A model generated the notes under the pieces. That model was not told where the DNA came from. It worked only from the letters and a program-made list of their open reading frames with translations, and ran no database searches. The position numbers were made by a program, and so were the translations under genes. A DNA stretch of 32,116 bases from a virus: positions 1 through 32,116 of the IMG/VR virus record IMGVR_UViG_3300030430_002164. One strand, written 5' to 3'. Position 1 is the first letter of the stretch. The number at the start of each line of letters is the position of its first letter. Of the stretch, positions 1-8,131 are shown one piece after another.

Positions 1-198
1 CATCTTTCAGTAAATGATTTTAACCATTACTCTTCTTCTAAAATAACTTTACGATTACAGAATATAGAGGCTGATAAAATGTTTTGGCGAGTCAAAGGTA
101 AGGGAATACATGTATGGTCGTTACCACAAGAGTATTTTGAAACAGATGATGAGCCTATGAAGTTACCTGACATACCTAAACAAGAAGATGTAATATAA
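1..198 (+). CDS. C-terminal end of an unidentified protein (partial)
   Basis: The first frame is open from base 1 to a TAA at 196-198, giving the last 65 residues of a protein that begins outside the window. The tail has a short hydrophobic/aromatic stretch (FWRVKGKGIHVWSLPQEYFE) and an acidic end. Its stop codon overlaps the ATG of the helicase gene by one base, so the two are probably translationally coupled. I do not recognise the family. Confidence 0.6.
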   Translation, partial: HLSVNDFNHYSSSKITLRLQNIEADKMFWRVKGKGIHVWSLPQEYFETDDEPMKLPDIPKQEDVI

Positions 199-1715
199 TG
201 AAGATTGTAGTTGGACCTCCTGGAACTGGAAAGACTACAAAGCTATTATCATTAGTAGAACAATACCTAGCTTCTGGAGTGCCTCCAGATAAAATTGGTT
301 ACTTTGCTTTTACAAGAAGAGCAGCGAATGAAGCTATTGAAAGAGCATGTGAAAAATTTAAATTAGTAAAGCGTGACTTACCTTATTTTAGAACACTCCA
401 CAGCCTAGCGTTTATGCAGATAGGTATAAGCCACTCACAAATACTTACACAAAGTAAATATAAAGAAATATCTGACTGGCTTAAGATCGGTAACTTTTAC
501 GGACAAATGGATCAAGCTGATAGCCCCTTTAAGGATTATGGTTATGGAGATAAATTTTTAGAGATTATAAATATGTCTAGAATTTTACAACAACCTCTAC
601 GTTCTGTTTACAACTCTTCTACTGTGCCAATGCGTACTGATTGGTCAAGAGTGGATTATGTAAATCGTGGGTTACAAAGATGGAAGCAAGTTTATGACTT
701 ATATGATTATACAGATATGTTAGAATCATTTTGTAAAAGAGAGTTATCGCCAAAACTAGAGGCTGTGTTTATTGATGAAGCACAAGACTTATCACCCCTT
801 CAGTGGCAAATGGTTCATCAGTTACAAAACAATACTAAAGAAATATATGTAGCAGGAGATGATGACCAAGCTATATTTAGGTATGCTGGAGCAGATGTGG
901 ATTACTTTATAAACCTAGATGGAGAGGTTACTGTGTTAAATCAAAGTTATAGGATACCGTCCTTACACCATAAATTAAGTCAAAGTGTGATCAGTAAAGT
1001 CGTGGGTAGGAGACAAAAAGCGTTCTTGCCAAGAGCAGAACAAGGCACAGTGAACTGGTACAGACACTCAGAGATGGTTGACATATCGGATGGAGACTGG
1101 TTATTGTTAAGTAGAACAACTCGTGGTGCTAAACAACTTGAGGAAGAAGTAAGAAGGCGAGGACATTTATATATCTATAACGGAAGTAACTCGATTGATA
1201 ATAAAGTTTTGGAAGCTGTAAGACTCTGGGAAAAATTAAGGTCAGGTGAAAGGTTAAGGATGGAACAAGTAAAAGTCGTCTACAAACAAATGTTATTAGG
1301 AAAACAAGTAGAGTATGGACATAAGACTTTACCCAAAGCGAAGGAAGGTGAATTTTATAGTCTACAAGATTTAAAAGACTTTCATGGATTATTACATAAT
1401 CTTCCTTGGGATGAGGGGTTAGGTAAGATAGCTGAGTCGGATAGGCGATATATTAAGGCTTGTCTTCGTAAAGGTGAATCATTAACAGCGACGCCACGCA
1501 TAAGAATCTCTACTATTCATTCTGCAAAAGGAGCTCAGGCTACAAATGTTCTAATGTTGACAGATACAATGCGTCGATCATATTCTATGTGGCGAAGGTT
1601 TGATAATGCACACTATGATGAAGCTAGGGTCTTTTATGTTGGTTTAACTAGAGCGATAAAAAATCTACACTTGATACAACCTATGTACTCACAAGGATAC
1701 TCCATACCAAACTAA
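198..1715 (+). CDS. UvrD/Rep-like superfamily 1 DNA helicase
   Basis: A 505-residue helicase with the SF1A motifs in order: Walker A GPPGTGKTT at residues 6-14, motif II IDEAQD at 192-197, motif III AGDDDQAIFRYAGAD from 219, a motif IV-like NQSYRIP, motif V STIHSAKG at 438-445 and motif VI VFYVGLTRA from 478. It should unwind DNA in an ATP-dependent way. It is shorter than cellular UvrD (about 700 residues), with compact 1B/2B insertions, as in other phage versions such as T4 Dda-type helicases. Its ATG overlaps the stop of the preceding gene. It probably serves replication or recombination together with the family A polymerase downstream. The family is clear; the exact role is inferred. Confidence 0.93.
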   Translation: MKIVVGPPGTGKTTKLLSLVEQYLASGVPPDKIGYFAFTRRAANEAIERACEKFKLVKRDLPYFRTLHSLAFMQIGISHSQILTQSKYKEISDWLKIGNFYGQMDQADSPFKDYGYGDKFLEIINMSRILQQPLRSVYNSSTVPMRTDWSRVDYVNRGLQRWKQVYDLYDYTDMLESFCKRELSPKLEAVFIDEAQDLSPLQWQMVHQLQNNTKEIYVAGDDDQAIFRYAGADVDYFINLDGEVTVLNQSYRIPSLHHKLSQSVISKVVGRRQKAFLPRAEQGTVNWYRHSEMVDISDGDWLLLSRTTRGAKQLEEEVRRRGHLYIYNGSNSIDNKVLEAVRLWEKLRSGERLRMEQVKVVYKQMLLGKQVEYGHKTLPKAKEGEFYSLQDLKDFHGLLHNLPWDEGLGKIAESDRRYIKACLRKGESLTATPRIRISTIHSAKGAQATNVLMLTDTMRRSYSMWRRFDNAHYDEARVFYVGLTRAIKNLHLIQPMYSQGYSIPN

Positions 1716-1752
1716 ATGCTCAAAAAGAGTATGCGACGATTTACAGTTAGGT

Positions 1753-1776
1753 ATCACACTATATATTATAAGCATA
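1753..1776 (+). promoter_or_regulatory. Promoter-like leader, ATCAC...TTATAA-GCATA type
   Basis: ATCAC at 1753-1757 is followed after 8 bases by TTATAA (1766-1771) and GCATA. The same arrangement recurs upstream of several other genes in the window, for example at 18983 and 19384. It lies in the 88-base gap after the helicase gene and before the gene at 1804. Confidence 0.5.
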
Positions 1777-1803
1777 ACGCAAACAAACTACGAAAGGTTT
1801 ATT

Positions 1804-2118
1804 ATGTCGCAGTTATATGTAAACAAAGAGCTACTTATTAAGCTCAACAATAGGGCAATTAGGCGTAAGTCTAATAGAAGCCTTGTTGTAAAAAAATTGC
1901 AGGAATTACCTAACACCCTTGCAGATATTGGGTTTGAAGGTGATGATGCTACCGACCTTGTGCGTTATCCCGTAACACAAGCACTACCCCACAATGATGT
2001 GGAGATGCGTGTTTGTTTTGCAACGCACGAGGGTAAACAAATGTGGCTAGATATTAGTTTTAAGGAGTACGACAGCCTCCCACAACTAGACCTAGCTACT
2101 AACAATGATGTGCAGTAA
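1804..2118 (+). CDS. Hypothetical protein, 104 aa
   Basis: The ORF starts at an ATG preceded by GAAAGG and by a promoter-like leader. The N-terminal third is basic (NNRAIRRKSNRSLVVKKLQ) and the remainder is acidic and beta-like. I recognise no domain. It ends 11 bases before the DUF932 gene, whose AAAGGAGG ribosome site directly follows this stop, so the two are probably one operon. It may be an accessory or early protein; no function is assigned. Confidence 0.75.
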   Translation: MSQLYVNKELLIKLNNRAIRRKSNRSLVVKKLQELPNTLADIGFEGDDATDLVRYPVTQALPHNDVEMRVCFATHEGKQMWLDISFKEYDSLPQLDLATNNDVQ

Positions 2119-2129
2119 AGGAGGTTTAT

Positions 2130-3158
2130 ATGGCTCACATGGTTGAAACTATGGCTTATGCAGGACAAGTTCCTTGGCATGGGCTAGGTAATAAAGTCGA
2201 CGCTAACTTATCCCCTGAGGAAATGTTAGTCGCCGCTGGACTTGACTGGACTGTGTCCAAGCGTCCATTCTATTTTGCTGACAAGCCAAATACTTGGGAC
2301 TTAAATGACCCACGAGGTGAAGCAAAATTACTCAAGGCAGATAAGCATTTTGCTATTGTGCGTGACACTGACAATAGGGTGTTGTCACATTGTGGTGAGG
2401 CTTTTGTGCCATTCCAAAACAGTGAAACAATGTCGTTTTTCAAAAAGTTTACCGAAGCAGGACACATGCAAATGGATACTGCAGGAAGTTTATCAGACGG
2501 TGAACGTGTTTGGGGTCTTGCTAAAATTAAAAAAGGTTTTAAGTTAGCAGGAGGCGATGAAATAGAAGGCTACTTACTTATGGCTAACAGTCACAAGGTA
2601 GGTTCTGCTATGACTATTATGTTCACACCTATCAGGGTTGTTTGTAATAATACGATAACTCTGGCACTTAATCAAGACGGTATCACTGGTAAGTTCCGTA
2701 TGTTACATTTACAAATGTTTGACGAAGAGGTTATGCGTTCTGCTGAACAAGCATTGGGTATATCTGGCGAGCAAATGAAAGTGTTCCAGGAACAATCAGA
2801 GTTCCTTGCTAGTAAGCGAGCAAAGCAAGAACAAATTGATAACTACATTGCTGAGATGTTACAGCCGAAGTTACTTATTGAAAGGGCAAAGGCTGACGGT
2901 CTTGACCAACCACTACTACACGAGCAGTTTACTAATACTTCTGAGCTTGTAAGACAAGCTATTGAAACAAGTCCTGGAAGTAATATGCAATCTGCAAAGG
3001 GTACTTGGTGGGGTGTTCTCAACGGTCTTACTTATGTAATGGACCACCAGAAAAAAGCTAGTACCCAAGACAATAGACTTACTTCCTCATGGTTTGGTGG
3101 TAATGCTGTCCTCAAGCGTAAGGGTCTAGCAAAAGCCTTGGAGTATGCAAAGGCTTAA
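2130..3158 (+). CDS. DUF932 / phage-plasmid-like protein (TIGR03299 type)
   Basis: A 342-residue protein with the typical N-terminus of the DUF932 family: MAYAGQVPWHGLG, then SPEEMLVAAGLDWTV, FAIVRDTDNRVLSHCGEAFVPFQN, and a central TPIRVVCNNTITLAL. Proteins of this family are common on phages and plasmids. They are often encoded near replication and recombination genes, but their biochemical role is not established. The start follows a strong AAAGGAGG ribosome site. Length is normal for the family. A strong hairpin lies just downstream. Confidence 0.88.
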   Translation: MAHMVETMAYAGQVPWHGLGNKVDANLSPEEMLVAAGLDWTVSKRPFYFADKPNTWDLNDPRGEAKLLKADKHFAIVRDTDNRVLSHCGEAFVPFQNSETMSFFKKFTEAGHMQMDTAGSLSDGERVWGLAKIKKGFKLAGGDEIEGYLLMANSHKVGSAMTIMFTPIRVVCNNTITLALNQDGITGKFRMLHLQMFDEEVMRSAEQALGISGEQMKVFQEQSEFLASKRAKQEQIDNYIAEMLQPKLLIERAKADGLDQPLLHEQFTNTSELVRQAIETSPGSNMQSAKGTWWGVLNGLTYVMDHQKKASTQDNRLTSSWFGGNAVLKRKGLAKALEYAKA

Positions 3159-3166
3159 CTTCCTCG

Positions 3167-3195
3167 GGTAGAGCACAATGTTATTGTGTTCTACC
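3167..3195 (+). other. 13-bp intergenic hairpin after the DUF932 gene
   Basis: GGTAGAGCACAAT (3167-3179) pairs with ATTGTGTTCTACC (3183-3195), with one G-U pair and a three-base loop. No T-tract follows, so it is not a standard intrinsic terminator. It sits between the DUF932 stop and the ribosome site of the next gene and could be an RNA-processing or mRNA-stabilising hairpin. Confidence 0.6.
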
Positions 3196-3245
3196 TATCC
3201 CTTGTTAATATTAATTATGTAAACTTTTATAGAAAGGGAAGTTTT

Positions 3246-3617
3246 ATGAACAAACTAACAAAGCAGATCTACAATGCTTTAAAAAATGTAGACAAAGCAG
3301 ATTTTTGGGACGTATTTGGTGATGCTCATACAATATTTGCACCCTCAGCTTTTACAAAGTTAGGTCTCCCAGAAAGTTATGTCAACACTTTTGTATATAA
3401 TTACATGTCAGACGGCACTCCAAAAGGCACTATTACTGACAATGATGGTAATATGCTTGATGAGTTAAAAGGTGTAATGTCTTCTAATGTTGCAAGTAAT
3501 ATCGCTGGAAAGTTTGACTTAAATGATGCTATACTTGAGGCAGGACAAAAGATGGGCAGAGGTTCTTCTTTGCGTATTATTTCTGGTGCTATATGGAAGC
3601 ATGTACATGAAGTGTAG
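3246..3617 (+). CDS. Hypothetical protein, 123 aa
   Basis: I chose the ATG at 3246 because it follows GAAAGGGAAG at a normal distance. An upstream in-frame ATG at 3186 lies within the intergenic hairpin and has no ribosome site. The protein starts MNKLTKQIYNALKNVDKADFWDVFGD and contains a beta-like middle section (TPKGTITDNDGNMLDELKG). No recognised domain. It overlaps the following zinc-ribbon gene by about 11 bases. Confidence 0.75.
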   Translation: MNKLTKQIYNALKNVDKADFWDVFGDAHTIFAPSAFTKLGLPESYVNTFVYNYMSDGTPKGTITDNDGNMLDELKGVMSSNVASNIAGKFDLNDAILEAGQKMGRGSSLRIISGAIWKHVHEV

Positions 3618-3789
3618 AAAGTGTGATGAACGCATAACAATTAGGCGAGTAGAGTTAGGTTACTCTACTTGCTTAACTTGTGGTGAAGCAGAGGCAAAGC
3701 AAGTTACTCACACTGTTGTGCCAATGCACAAATCTAATTATGTTGTGATTACCAACATGAAACATTTAATAGGAGTAAATGTAAAATGA
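3607..3789 (+). CDS. Small zinc-ribbon protein, 60 aa
   Basis: The sequence begins MKCRKCDERI and continues to CLTCGEAEAK, giving two CxxC knuckles about 17 residues apart, which is a typical zinc ribbon. The C-terminal part (TVVPMHKSNYVVITN) resembles small proteins I have seen in marine phages. An ATG two codons upstream (3601) is an alternative start. The gene overlaps both neighbours (ATGA-type junction at 3786). Possibly nucleic-acid binding; the function is not known. Confidence 0.65.
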   Translation: MKCRKCDERITIRRVELGYSTCLTCGEAEAKQVTHTVVPMHKSNYVVITNMKHLIGVNVK

Positions 3790-4685
3790 TAGAAAATTTT
3801 TACGAGTGGATAAATGAACGTCATTCCATTTATCTCGCTAGAGTTAGGGGGGACAGTCCACCATGGACTGAAGACCCTATTTTGCGTGAATATAAATTTA
3901 CAAATCCATTTAGGGAAAACGACCGTACTACTGTGTGGATGAGGCAAAACTGGACAAAGCCTAATGACAATAAGAAGGCTGGAGAAATAATTTTTAATTG
4001 TTGTATGTTCAGAATGATAGGTACAATAGAGTTTGCAAATGCTCATGGTTGGGTCAACGCTGATGCACTGGAGTGGGATCCTGATAAAACAGTAGCCTTA
4101 ATTGAAGATAGATTAAAACAAGGTTTACGAACATTTACTGGAGCGTATATTATAACTAATCAAGGTATTAAGAAACCAAAGTCGGAGGTAGTTGTATATG
4201 AGTTCCTTGTTCCGATATACCAAAACCAAGTCATGCTTGGGTCGGTGGCAACCGAAAGTCAGTCGCTTCAAGCCTTACACAAAGTGTTGGCTACCTATAA
4301 AGGGTGGGGAGGCGGAGGCTTTATGTCATACGAAGTCGTTTCCGACCTCAACTACACATCTGTATTGGACAAGGCGAAAGACCGTTTTACTTGGGCAAAC
4401 GCAGGACCAGGAGCAATGAGGGGTATTAATAGAATACATGGCTATGACCTAAAAAGAATGCACTCTCAAGAAAGAGCTAACAGATTTATGCAAGACATAT
4501 TAGCTGAAAAGCATAAGTATCTTGACATAGAAGTAGTAAATGCTTTTGATGTAGACATGCGAACTATTGAGCATAGCTTGTGTGAGTGGGACAAGTATGA
4601 AAGAGTTAGGCTTGGTCAGGGCAAACCAAGAAGTAAATTTAAAGAAGTAATGTTGCCCATACCGAAAGGACCAGTCAATGAGTAG
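3786..4685 (+). CDS. 5-hmdU DNA kinase helical-domain / aGPT-type thymine hypermodification protein
   Basis: A 299-residue protein. Residues 29-49 (EDPILREYKFTNPFRENDRTT) match the signature of the helical family predicted by comparative genomics to act in thymine hypermodification (alpha-glutamyl/putrescinyl thymine pyrophosphorylase; HMUDK_hel domain). Further conserved-looking blocks are FTGAYIITNQG, YKGWGGGGFMSYEVVSDL and ANAGPGAMRGINRI. Homologues in phages with hypermodified thymine act after replication on 5-hydroxymethyl-dU in DNA, activating or substituting the 5-hydroxymethyl group. I see no P-loop kinase domain, so this is the stand-alone helical form. It is followed directly by a glycosyltransferase, a radical SAM enzyme and a thymidylate-synthase-fold protein, which supports the role. 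The substrate is inferred. Confidence 0.72.
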   Translation: MIENFYEWINERHSIYLARVRGDSPPWTEDPILREYKFTNPFRENDRTTVWMRQNWTKPNDNKKAGEIIFNCCMFRMIGTIEFANAHGWVNADALEWDPDKTVALIEDRLKQGLRTFTGAYIITNQGIKKPKSEVVVYEFLVPIYQNQVMLGSVATESQSLQALHKVLATYKGWGGGGFMSYEVVSDLNYTSVLDKAKDRFTWANAGPGAMRGINRIHGYDLKRMHSQERANRFMQDILAEKHKYLDIEVVNAFDVDMRTIEHSLCEWDKYERVRLGQGKPRSKFKEVMLPIPKGPVNE

Positions 4686-5490
4686 CACAATGATCTATAT
4701 TCCTACACGAGGTAGGATAAGCACACAAACAACTTGGCATAGTATAGGCGATTGGGCAAGAGCAAATGCTTGTTTAGTTTGCCCTGAAGATGAAATGAGT
4801 TATCATGTTAAGTATGGTAGAAACTGTTTATCAAGAGGCGACATTAAGGGCATCAATAATGTACGATCTTTCATAATGCAACATGCAGTAGACAATCAAA
4901 TTGAAAAAATAATTATGCTTGATGATGACTTAATATTTGGTAGAAGAGCAAGTAATGATGCACCTAATCTACGCAAAACAACACAAGAAGAAATGGAACA
5001 GTTGTGGCAACGAATGTTTCATTTACTTGACAGATATGTTCATGTTGGGTTAAGTCCTCGCCAAATGAATGATAAACATTTTCCTGCCGTAACAAAGTAT
5101 GGCATGAGGATGAACGCAGTACATGGTATAAGACCAATGGGTGTAGCTCAATACAATATAAAATACAATGATGTAGAACTTATGGAAGATTATTTTGTGA
5201 CATTATCTTTATTTGCAAATGGAGAGCCTAGTGCTACCATAGTAGATTGGACATGGGATCAACGTGGTGGTAGTGGACAAAGCGGAGGGTGTAGTAATTA
5301 TAGGACACCTGAGTTACAAGAGAAAGCTAGTTTTAAATTAGCCGAACTGTTTCCTGACTTTGTTAAAGTTGTGGAAAAAGAAACCAAAACTGGTTGGGAA
5401 GGAATGAAAAAAAGATATGACGTTAGAGTACAATGGCGACGAGCGTTTAAGGCAGGATGCCCCAAATTCAATCCAAGTGGAGCTAACTGA
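4678..5490 (+). CDS. GT-A-fold glycosyltransferase, probably DNA-base modifying (TAGT-like)
   Basis: A 270-residue protein with an N-terminal strand YIPTRGR, a VCPEDEMSYH segment, KGINNVRSFIMQHA, then a metal-binding DxD-type motif MLDDDL (Asp 82-84). This order matches GT-A glycosyltransferases, and the layout resembles the TET/J-binding-associated glycosyltransferases found in phage DNA-hypermodification operons. I see no membrane segment. The start overlaps the preceding gene by 8 bases, and its last 74 bases overlap the next gene. In this context it may transfer a sugar onto a hydroxymethylated base in phage DNA. The nucleotide-sugar donor cannot be read from the sequence. Confidence 0.68.
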   Translation: MSSTMIYIPTRGRISTQTTWHSIGDWARANACLVCPEDEMSYHVKYGRNCLSRGDIKGINNVRSFIMQHAVDNQIEKIIMLDDDLIFGRRASNDAPNLRKTTQEEMEQLWQRMFHLLDRYVHVGLSPRQMNDKHFPAVTKYGMRMNAVHGIRPMGVAQYNIKYNDVELMEDYFVTLSLFANGEPSATIVDWTWDQRGGSGQSGGCSNYRTPELQEKASFKLAELFPDFVKVVEKETKTGWEGMKKRYDVRVQWRRAFKAGCPKFNPSGAN

Positions 5491-6457
5491 AGGTTGTAAC
5501 CTCGCTTGTTCTTTCTGTGGTATACAACAGATTCGTGACAATGGTGCTGATGGTCCAAGTTGGACTCACGGTAAAAATTCAAAAGAGTATAAGTTTATGA
5601 CTAAAGAAACTTTGTATTCTATAATTAATACAGTCAAAAACAGCAACTGGAATCCTAGGTTTGAGTTTGCAATGCACGGTGAACCTACCATGCACCCTGA
5701 GTACAAAGAGTTTATTCATATCGTGCGAACAAGTTTACCAAAAGCCTCTATCATGATGACAAGTAATGGTGGAGGTTTGCTTGGTGATGTCAATACAAAA
5801 GTAAACGAACTTATGGAAGCTGGACTTAACATATTATTTTTAGATAATTATGAAAGAATTAGGATAGTGGACAAAATAAAAGAAAAATACAATGGTCCAT
5901 ACAAAGTTGTAGAATATCCACAAAACCCAGAAGGCAACCCTCACAAACGAAAAAAGCCTCATGAAAAAATTATTGTAGTTGGTGCTGACCTTACTATTGC
6001 AACGAGTGGAACACACGCACAAGTCAGTAACCATGCTGGATCAGCCTTCCCACTAAACCACAAGCAACAAGGAAAAAGATGTGCAAAACCTTTCCGTGAG
6101 TTAAGTGTTCGTTGGGACGGTAATGTAGCAGTTTGTTGTAATGACTGGACTGGGATTTATAAATGTGGTAATGTAAATGATTATGCAAAAATAGATGACT
6201 TATGGAACAATGATGCTTTTTATTCTGCAAGAGTAAAACTTTACCACGGACAACGAGACTTCGGTCCATGCAATGGTTGTGATAATACTACTATCCGTAA
6301 TGGGTTACTGCCTGACCGTATGGGTAAACAAGACTTACCATTACCTGATAAGACGACTAATTACTTTATTGATAAAGCGTGTGGTGGTAATAGTTATACT
6401 AAAGCAGTGAAGCCAGTTTATGACTTTATTAACTTGCCCTCTGACAAGTTGATTTAG
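5417..6457 (+). CDS. Radical SAM / SPASM-type enzyme
   Basis: The radical SAM cluster motif CNLACSFC gives Cys 27, 31 and 34 (CX3CX2C). FAMHGEPTMHPEY follows as the SAM-binding GE-type motif. The C-terminal half has a SPASM-like Cys set (RCAKPFRELSVRWDGNVAVCC, then CGNV and CNGC) for an auxiliary Fe-S cluster. The first Cys lies only 27 residues in, so the ATG at 5417 is needed, giving an unusual 74-base overlap with the glycosyltransferase gene. Radical SAM enzymes recur in phage base-hypermodification clusters. The most likely role is radical chemistry on a modified base or its side group, but peptide modification is possible. Confidence 0.85.
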   Translation: MTLEYNGDERLRQDAPNSIQVELTEGCNLACSFCGIQQIRDNGADGPSWTHGKNSKEYKFMTKETLYSIINTVKNSNWNPRFEFAMHGEPTMHPEYKEFIHIVRTSLPKASIMMTSNGGGLLGDVNTKVNELMEAGLNILFLDNYERIRIVDKIKEKYNGPYKVVEYPQNPEGNPHKRKKPHEKIIVVGADLTIATSGTHAQVSNHAGSAFPLNHKQQGKRCAKPFRELSVRWDGNVAVCCNDWTGIYKCGNVNDYAKIDDLWNNDAFYSARVKLYHGQRDFGPCNGCDNTTIRNGLLPDRMGKQDLPLPDKTTNYFIDKACGGNSYTKAVKPVYDFINLPSDKLI

Positions 6458-6534
6458 TGGTAGGTAGGTTAGGTGCAAAACACAACGCTCCGCCCCTCGA
6501 GAGGGCGTATACAACCTCAAAGAAAGGGGGACTT

Positions 6535-7530
6535 ATGTTAAAACAACTATCTGGAGTGCATACCTTTGTCGTAGGTAACGTAGCTGAAGCTCTTTACCTT
6601 ACAATACAATCATTGAAAGAAAGTGGTATAGAGGTAGAAACTAGGAATGGCTCAGCAAAAGAGTTTCCTATGCCAGTTGCTATCACTTACAATAAACCTT
6701 TGGAGAGAGTTATATATTATCCTGAACGTGATGCTAATCCAGTGTTTCACTTTATGGAATCACTCTGGATGCTAAATGGTAATAATGACCTACAGTCTAT
6801 TGAGTATTTTAATAAACGTATGCGTGACTTTAGTGATGATGGTGAGTGGCTACATGGTGCTTATGGTCATAGATGGCGTAGACATTTTGTAATCGACCAA
6901 CTACAAATTATTATTCGCAGACTTAAATCTATACCTAATGATAGACGGTCAGTGCTTACCATGTGGGATCCACACGCTGATTTATTAGAACACAATGCTA
7001 GAAAAGACTTACCATGTAATACTCATGTATATTTTACAATAAGAAACAAAAAGTTACATATGACAGTATGTAATAGAAGTAATGATTTGATATGGGGTTG
7101 TTGTGGTGCTAATGCTGTGCATATGAGTTACTTACAAGAATACGTTGCAACAATGGTTGGTGTAGAGGTAGGGACATACACACAGTTTACACAAAACCTT
7201 CATGCTTATAATAGTGTTTTGAAAACATTAGTAGACATGCAACCAGACTATGATTCTTATGATACACGAGGGTTTGAATATCAAGCACCTTTGATAAATG
7301 ACAAAGACTTGTTTGATTATGAATTACAAGCCTTTATGGATGGAAGCATAAACAGAGATTTTAGAAATAATATTTTTACAGAAGTAGCTCTCCCAATGTT
7401 TTGGTTATGGGAAGCATGGAAAAGTAAAAATCATATGGAGTGCATGACAGCTATATCACAAATACAATCGGATGATTGGCGTTTGGCATGTAGAGAATGG
7501 ATAGATAGAAGGAGTGATAAATTAAAATGA
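6535..7530 (+). CDS. Thymidylate synthase-fold enzyme (thymidylate synthase or dUMP hydroxymethylase)
   Basis: The ThyA fold is clear: LESIPNDRRSV-like region, DLPCNTHVYF with catalytic Cys161, then CNRSNDLIWGCCGANAVHMSYL. Asn193 aligns with the Asn of ThyA that recognises uracil. In dCMP hydroxymethylases of the T4 gp42 type this position is Asp, so the substrate here should be dUMP. The product is either dTMP or, given the adjacent hypermodification genes, 5-hydroxymethyl-dUMP. Sequence alone does not separate these. I chose ATG 6535 after AAAGGGGG; an in-frame start at 6457 has no ribosome site. Length (331 aa) is larger than E. coli ThyA (264), with an extended N-terminus. Confidence 0.86.
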   Translation: MLKQLSGVHTFVVGNVAEALYLTIQSLKESGIEVETRNGSAKEFPMPVAITYNKPLERVIYYPERDANPVFHFMESLWMLNGNNDLQSIEYFNKRMRDFSDDGEWLHGAYGHRWRRHFVIDQLQIIIRRLKSIPNDRRSVLTMWDPHADLLEHNARKDLPCNTHVYFTIRNKKLHMTVCNRSNDLIWGCCGANAVHMSYLQEYVATMVGVEVGTYTQFTQNLHAYNSVLKTLVDMQPDYDSYDTRGFEYQAPLINDKDLFDYELQAFMDGSINRDFRNNIFTEVALPMFWLWEAWKSKNHMECMTAISQIQSDDWRLACREWIDRRSDKLK

Positions 7531-7667
7531 CCAATAAACAAATTATAGAAAAAATTAAAAGATGGTTACAAAATAACTTGGAGCATAGGGAACTATCAAA
7601 CGCAACAAGACACGATAGTAAACTTTTATTACAGTACATAGAAAGATTACAAAATGACAAAGGTTAA
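7527..7667 (+). CDS. Small protein, 46 aa
   Basis: The ATG at 7527 overlaps the TGA of the thymidylate-synthase gene (ATGA junction), and its last 14 bases overlap the next gene. It encodes a charged helical peptide starting MTNKQIIEKIKRWLQNNLEH. This ordered pair of overlaps is the main support for a real gene. No family recognised. Confidence 0.6.
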   Translation: MTNKQIIEKIKRWLQNNLEHRELSNATRHDSKLLLQYIERLQNDKG

Positions 7668-7962
7668 ATCAATAATTATACACGAGGTTGGCAACTTATC
7701 ACATCAAGATGCTGAACAATTACATGTGTCAGAACAATCATATGGTGACAGTTGGCGTAAACGAGGGGGTGTTGGTGCTTTTATGATGTTAGCTCGTAAG
7801 TGGGATAGGTTAGAAAAACAAGTAGAAGAACATGGCTATGATGTATTCAAAGCTATAGAAACAGATACTAGACCTGAAGGTATTGTAGATGATATTAGGG
7901 ATTTAAGGCGTTATCTATTATTAGTAGATGCTCACATACAAACAAAAGGTGCGAATGAATAA
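7654..7962 (+). CDS. Small all-alpha protein, possibly DUF1599/Nmad1-like
   Basis: A 102-residue, predicted all-helical protein with a central SYGDSWRKRGGVGAFMMLARKWDRLE and a C-terminal PEGIVDDIRDLRRYLLLVDAHI. The pattern of YGD-W-kRG, then k-dRLE, then a DDi-DL--Y-LL helix resembles DUF1599, which is described as a nucleotide-modification-associated domain, and more distantly the MazG-type helical fold. Its position directly after the thymidylate-synthase-fold gene fits a role in modified-nucleotide metabolism. The family call is tentative. Confidence 0.6.
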   Translation: MTKVKSIIIHEVGNLSHQDAEQLHVSEQSYGDSWRKRGGVGAFMMLARKWDRLEKQVEEHGYDVFKAIETDTRPEGIVDDIRDLRRYLLLVDAHIQTKGANE

Positions 7963-8131
7963 AGTAACATTAGACTCAAAAGCTATAGCTTACTGCGAAA
8001 GCTGTAATGTAAGAATAGAAACAACTATGAGAAAATTAAAAAACAAATGGAATATATGTATGAAGTGCAATACTCCAATGAAAGTAAAGGTAATAAAAGA
8101 TGCAGTTCCCTCTGTTCACGCCACCGACTGA
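7955..8131 (+). CDS. Small zinc-ribbon protein, 58 aa
   Basis: ATG 7955 overlaps the stop of the preceding gene. The protein has CESC and CMKC pairs about 21 residues apart, consistent with a zinc ribbon, in a lysine-rich background (TMRKLKNKWNICMKC). The last 32 bases overlap the start of the DNA polymerase gene in another frame. It may be a nucleic-acid-binding accessory factor; the function is unknown. Confidence 0.6.
   Translation: MNKVTLDSKAIAYCESCNVRIETTMRKLKNKWNICMKCNTPMKVKVIKDAVPSVHATD

Noticed and set aside
6457-6534. 26-codon N-terminal extension of the thymidylate-synthase-fold gene
   Set aside because: No ribosome site at 6457, while ATG 6535 follows AAAGGGGG. The extension includes a GC-rich hairpin-like segment unlike the rest of the protein.
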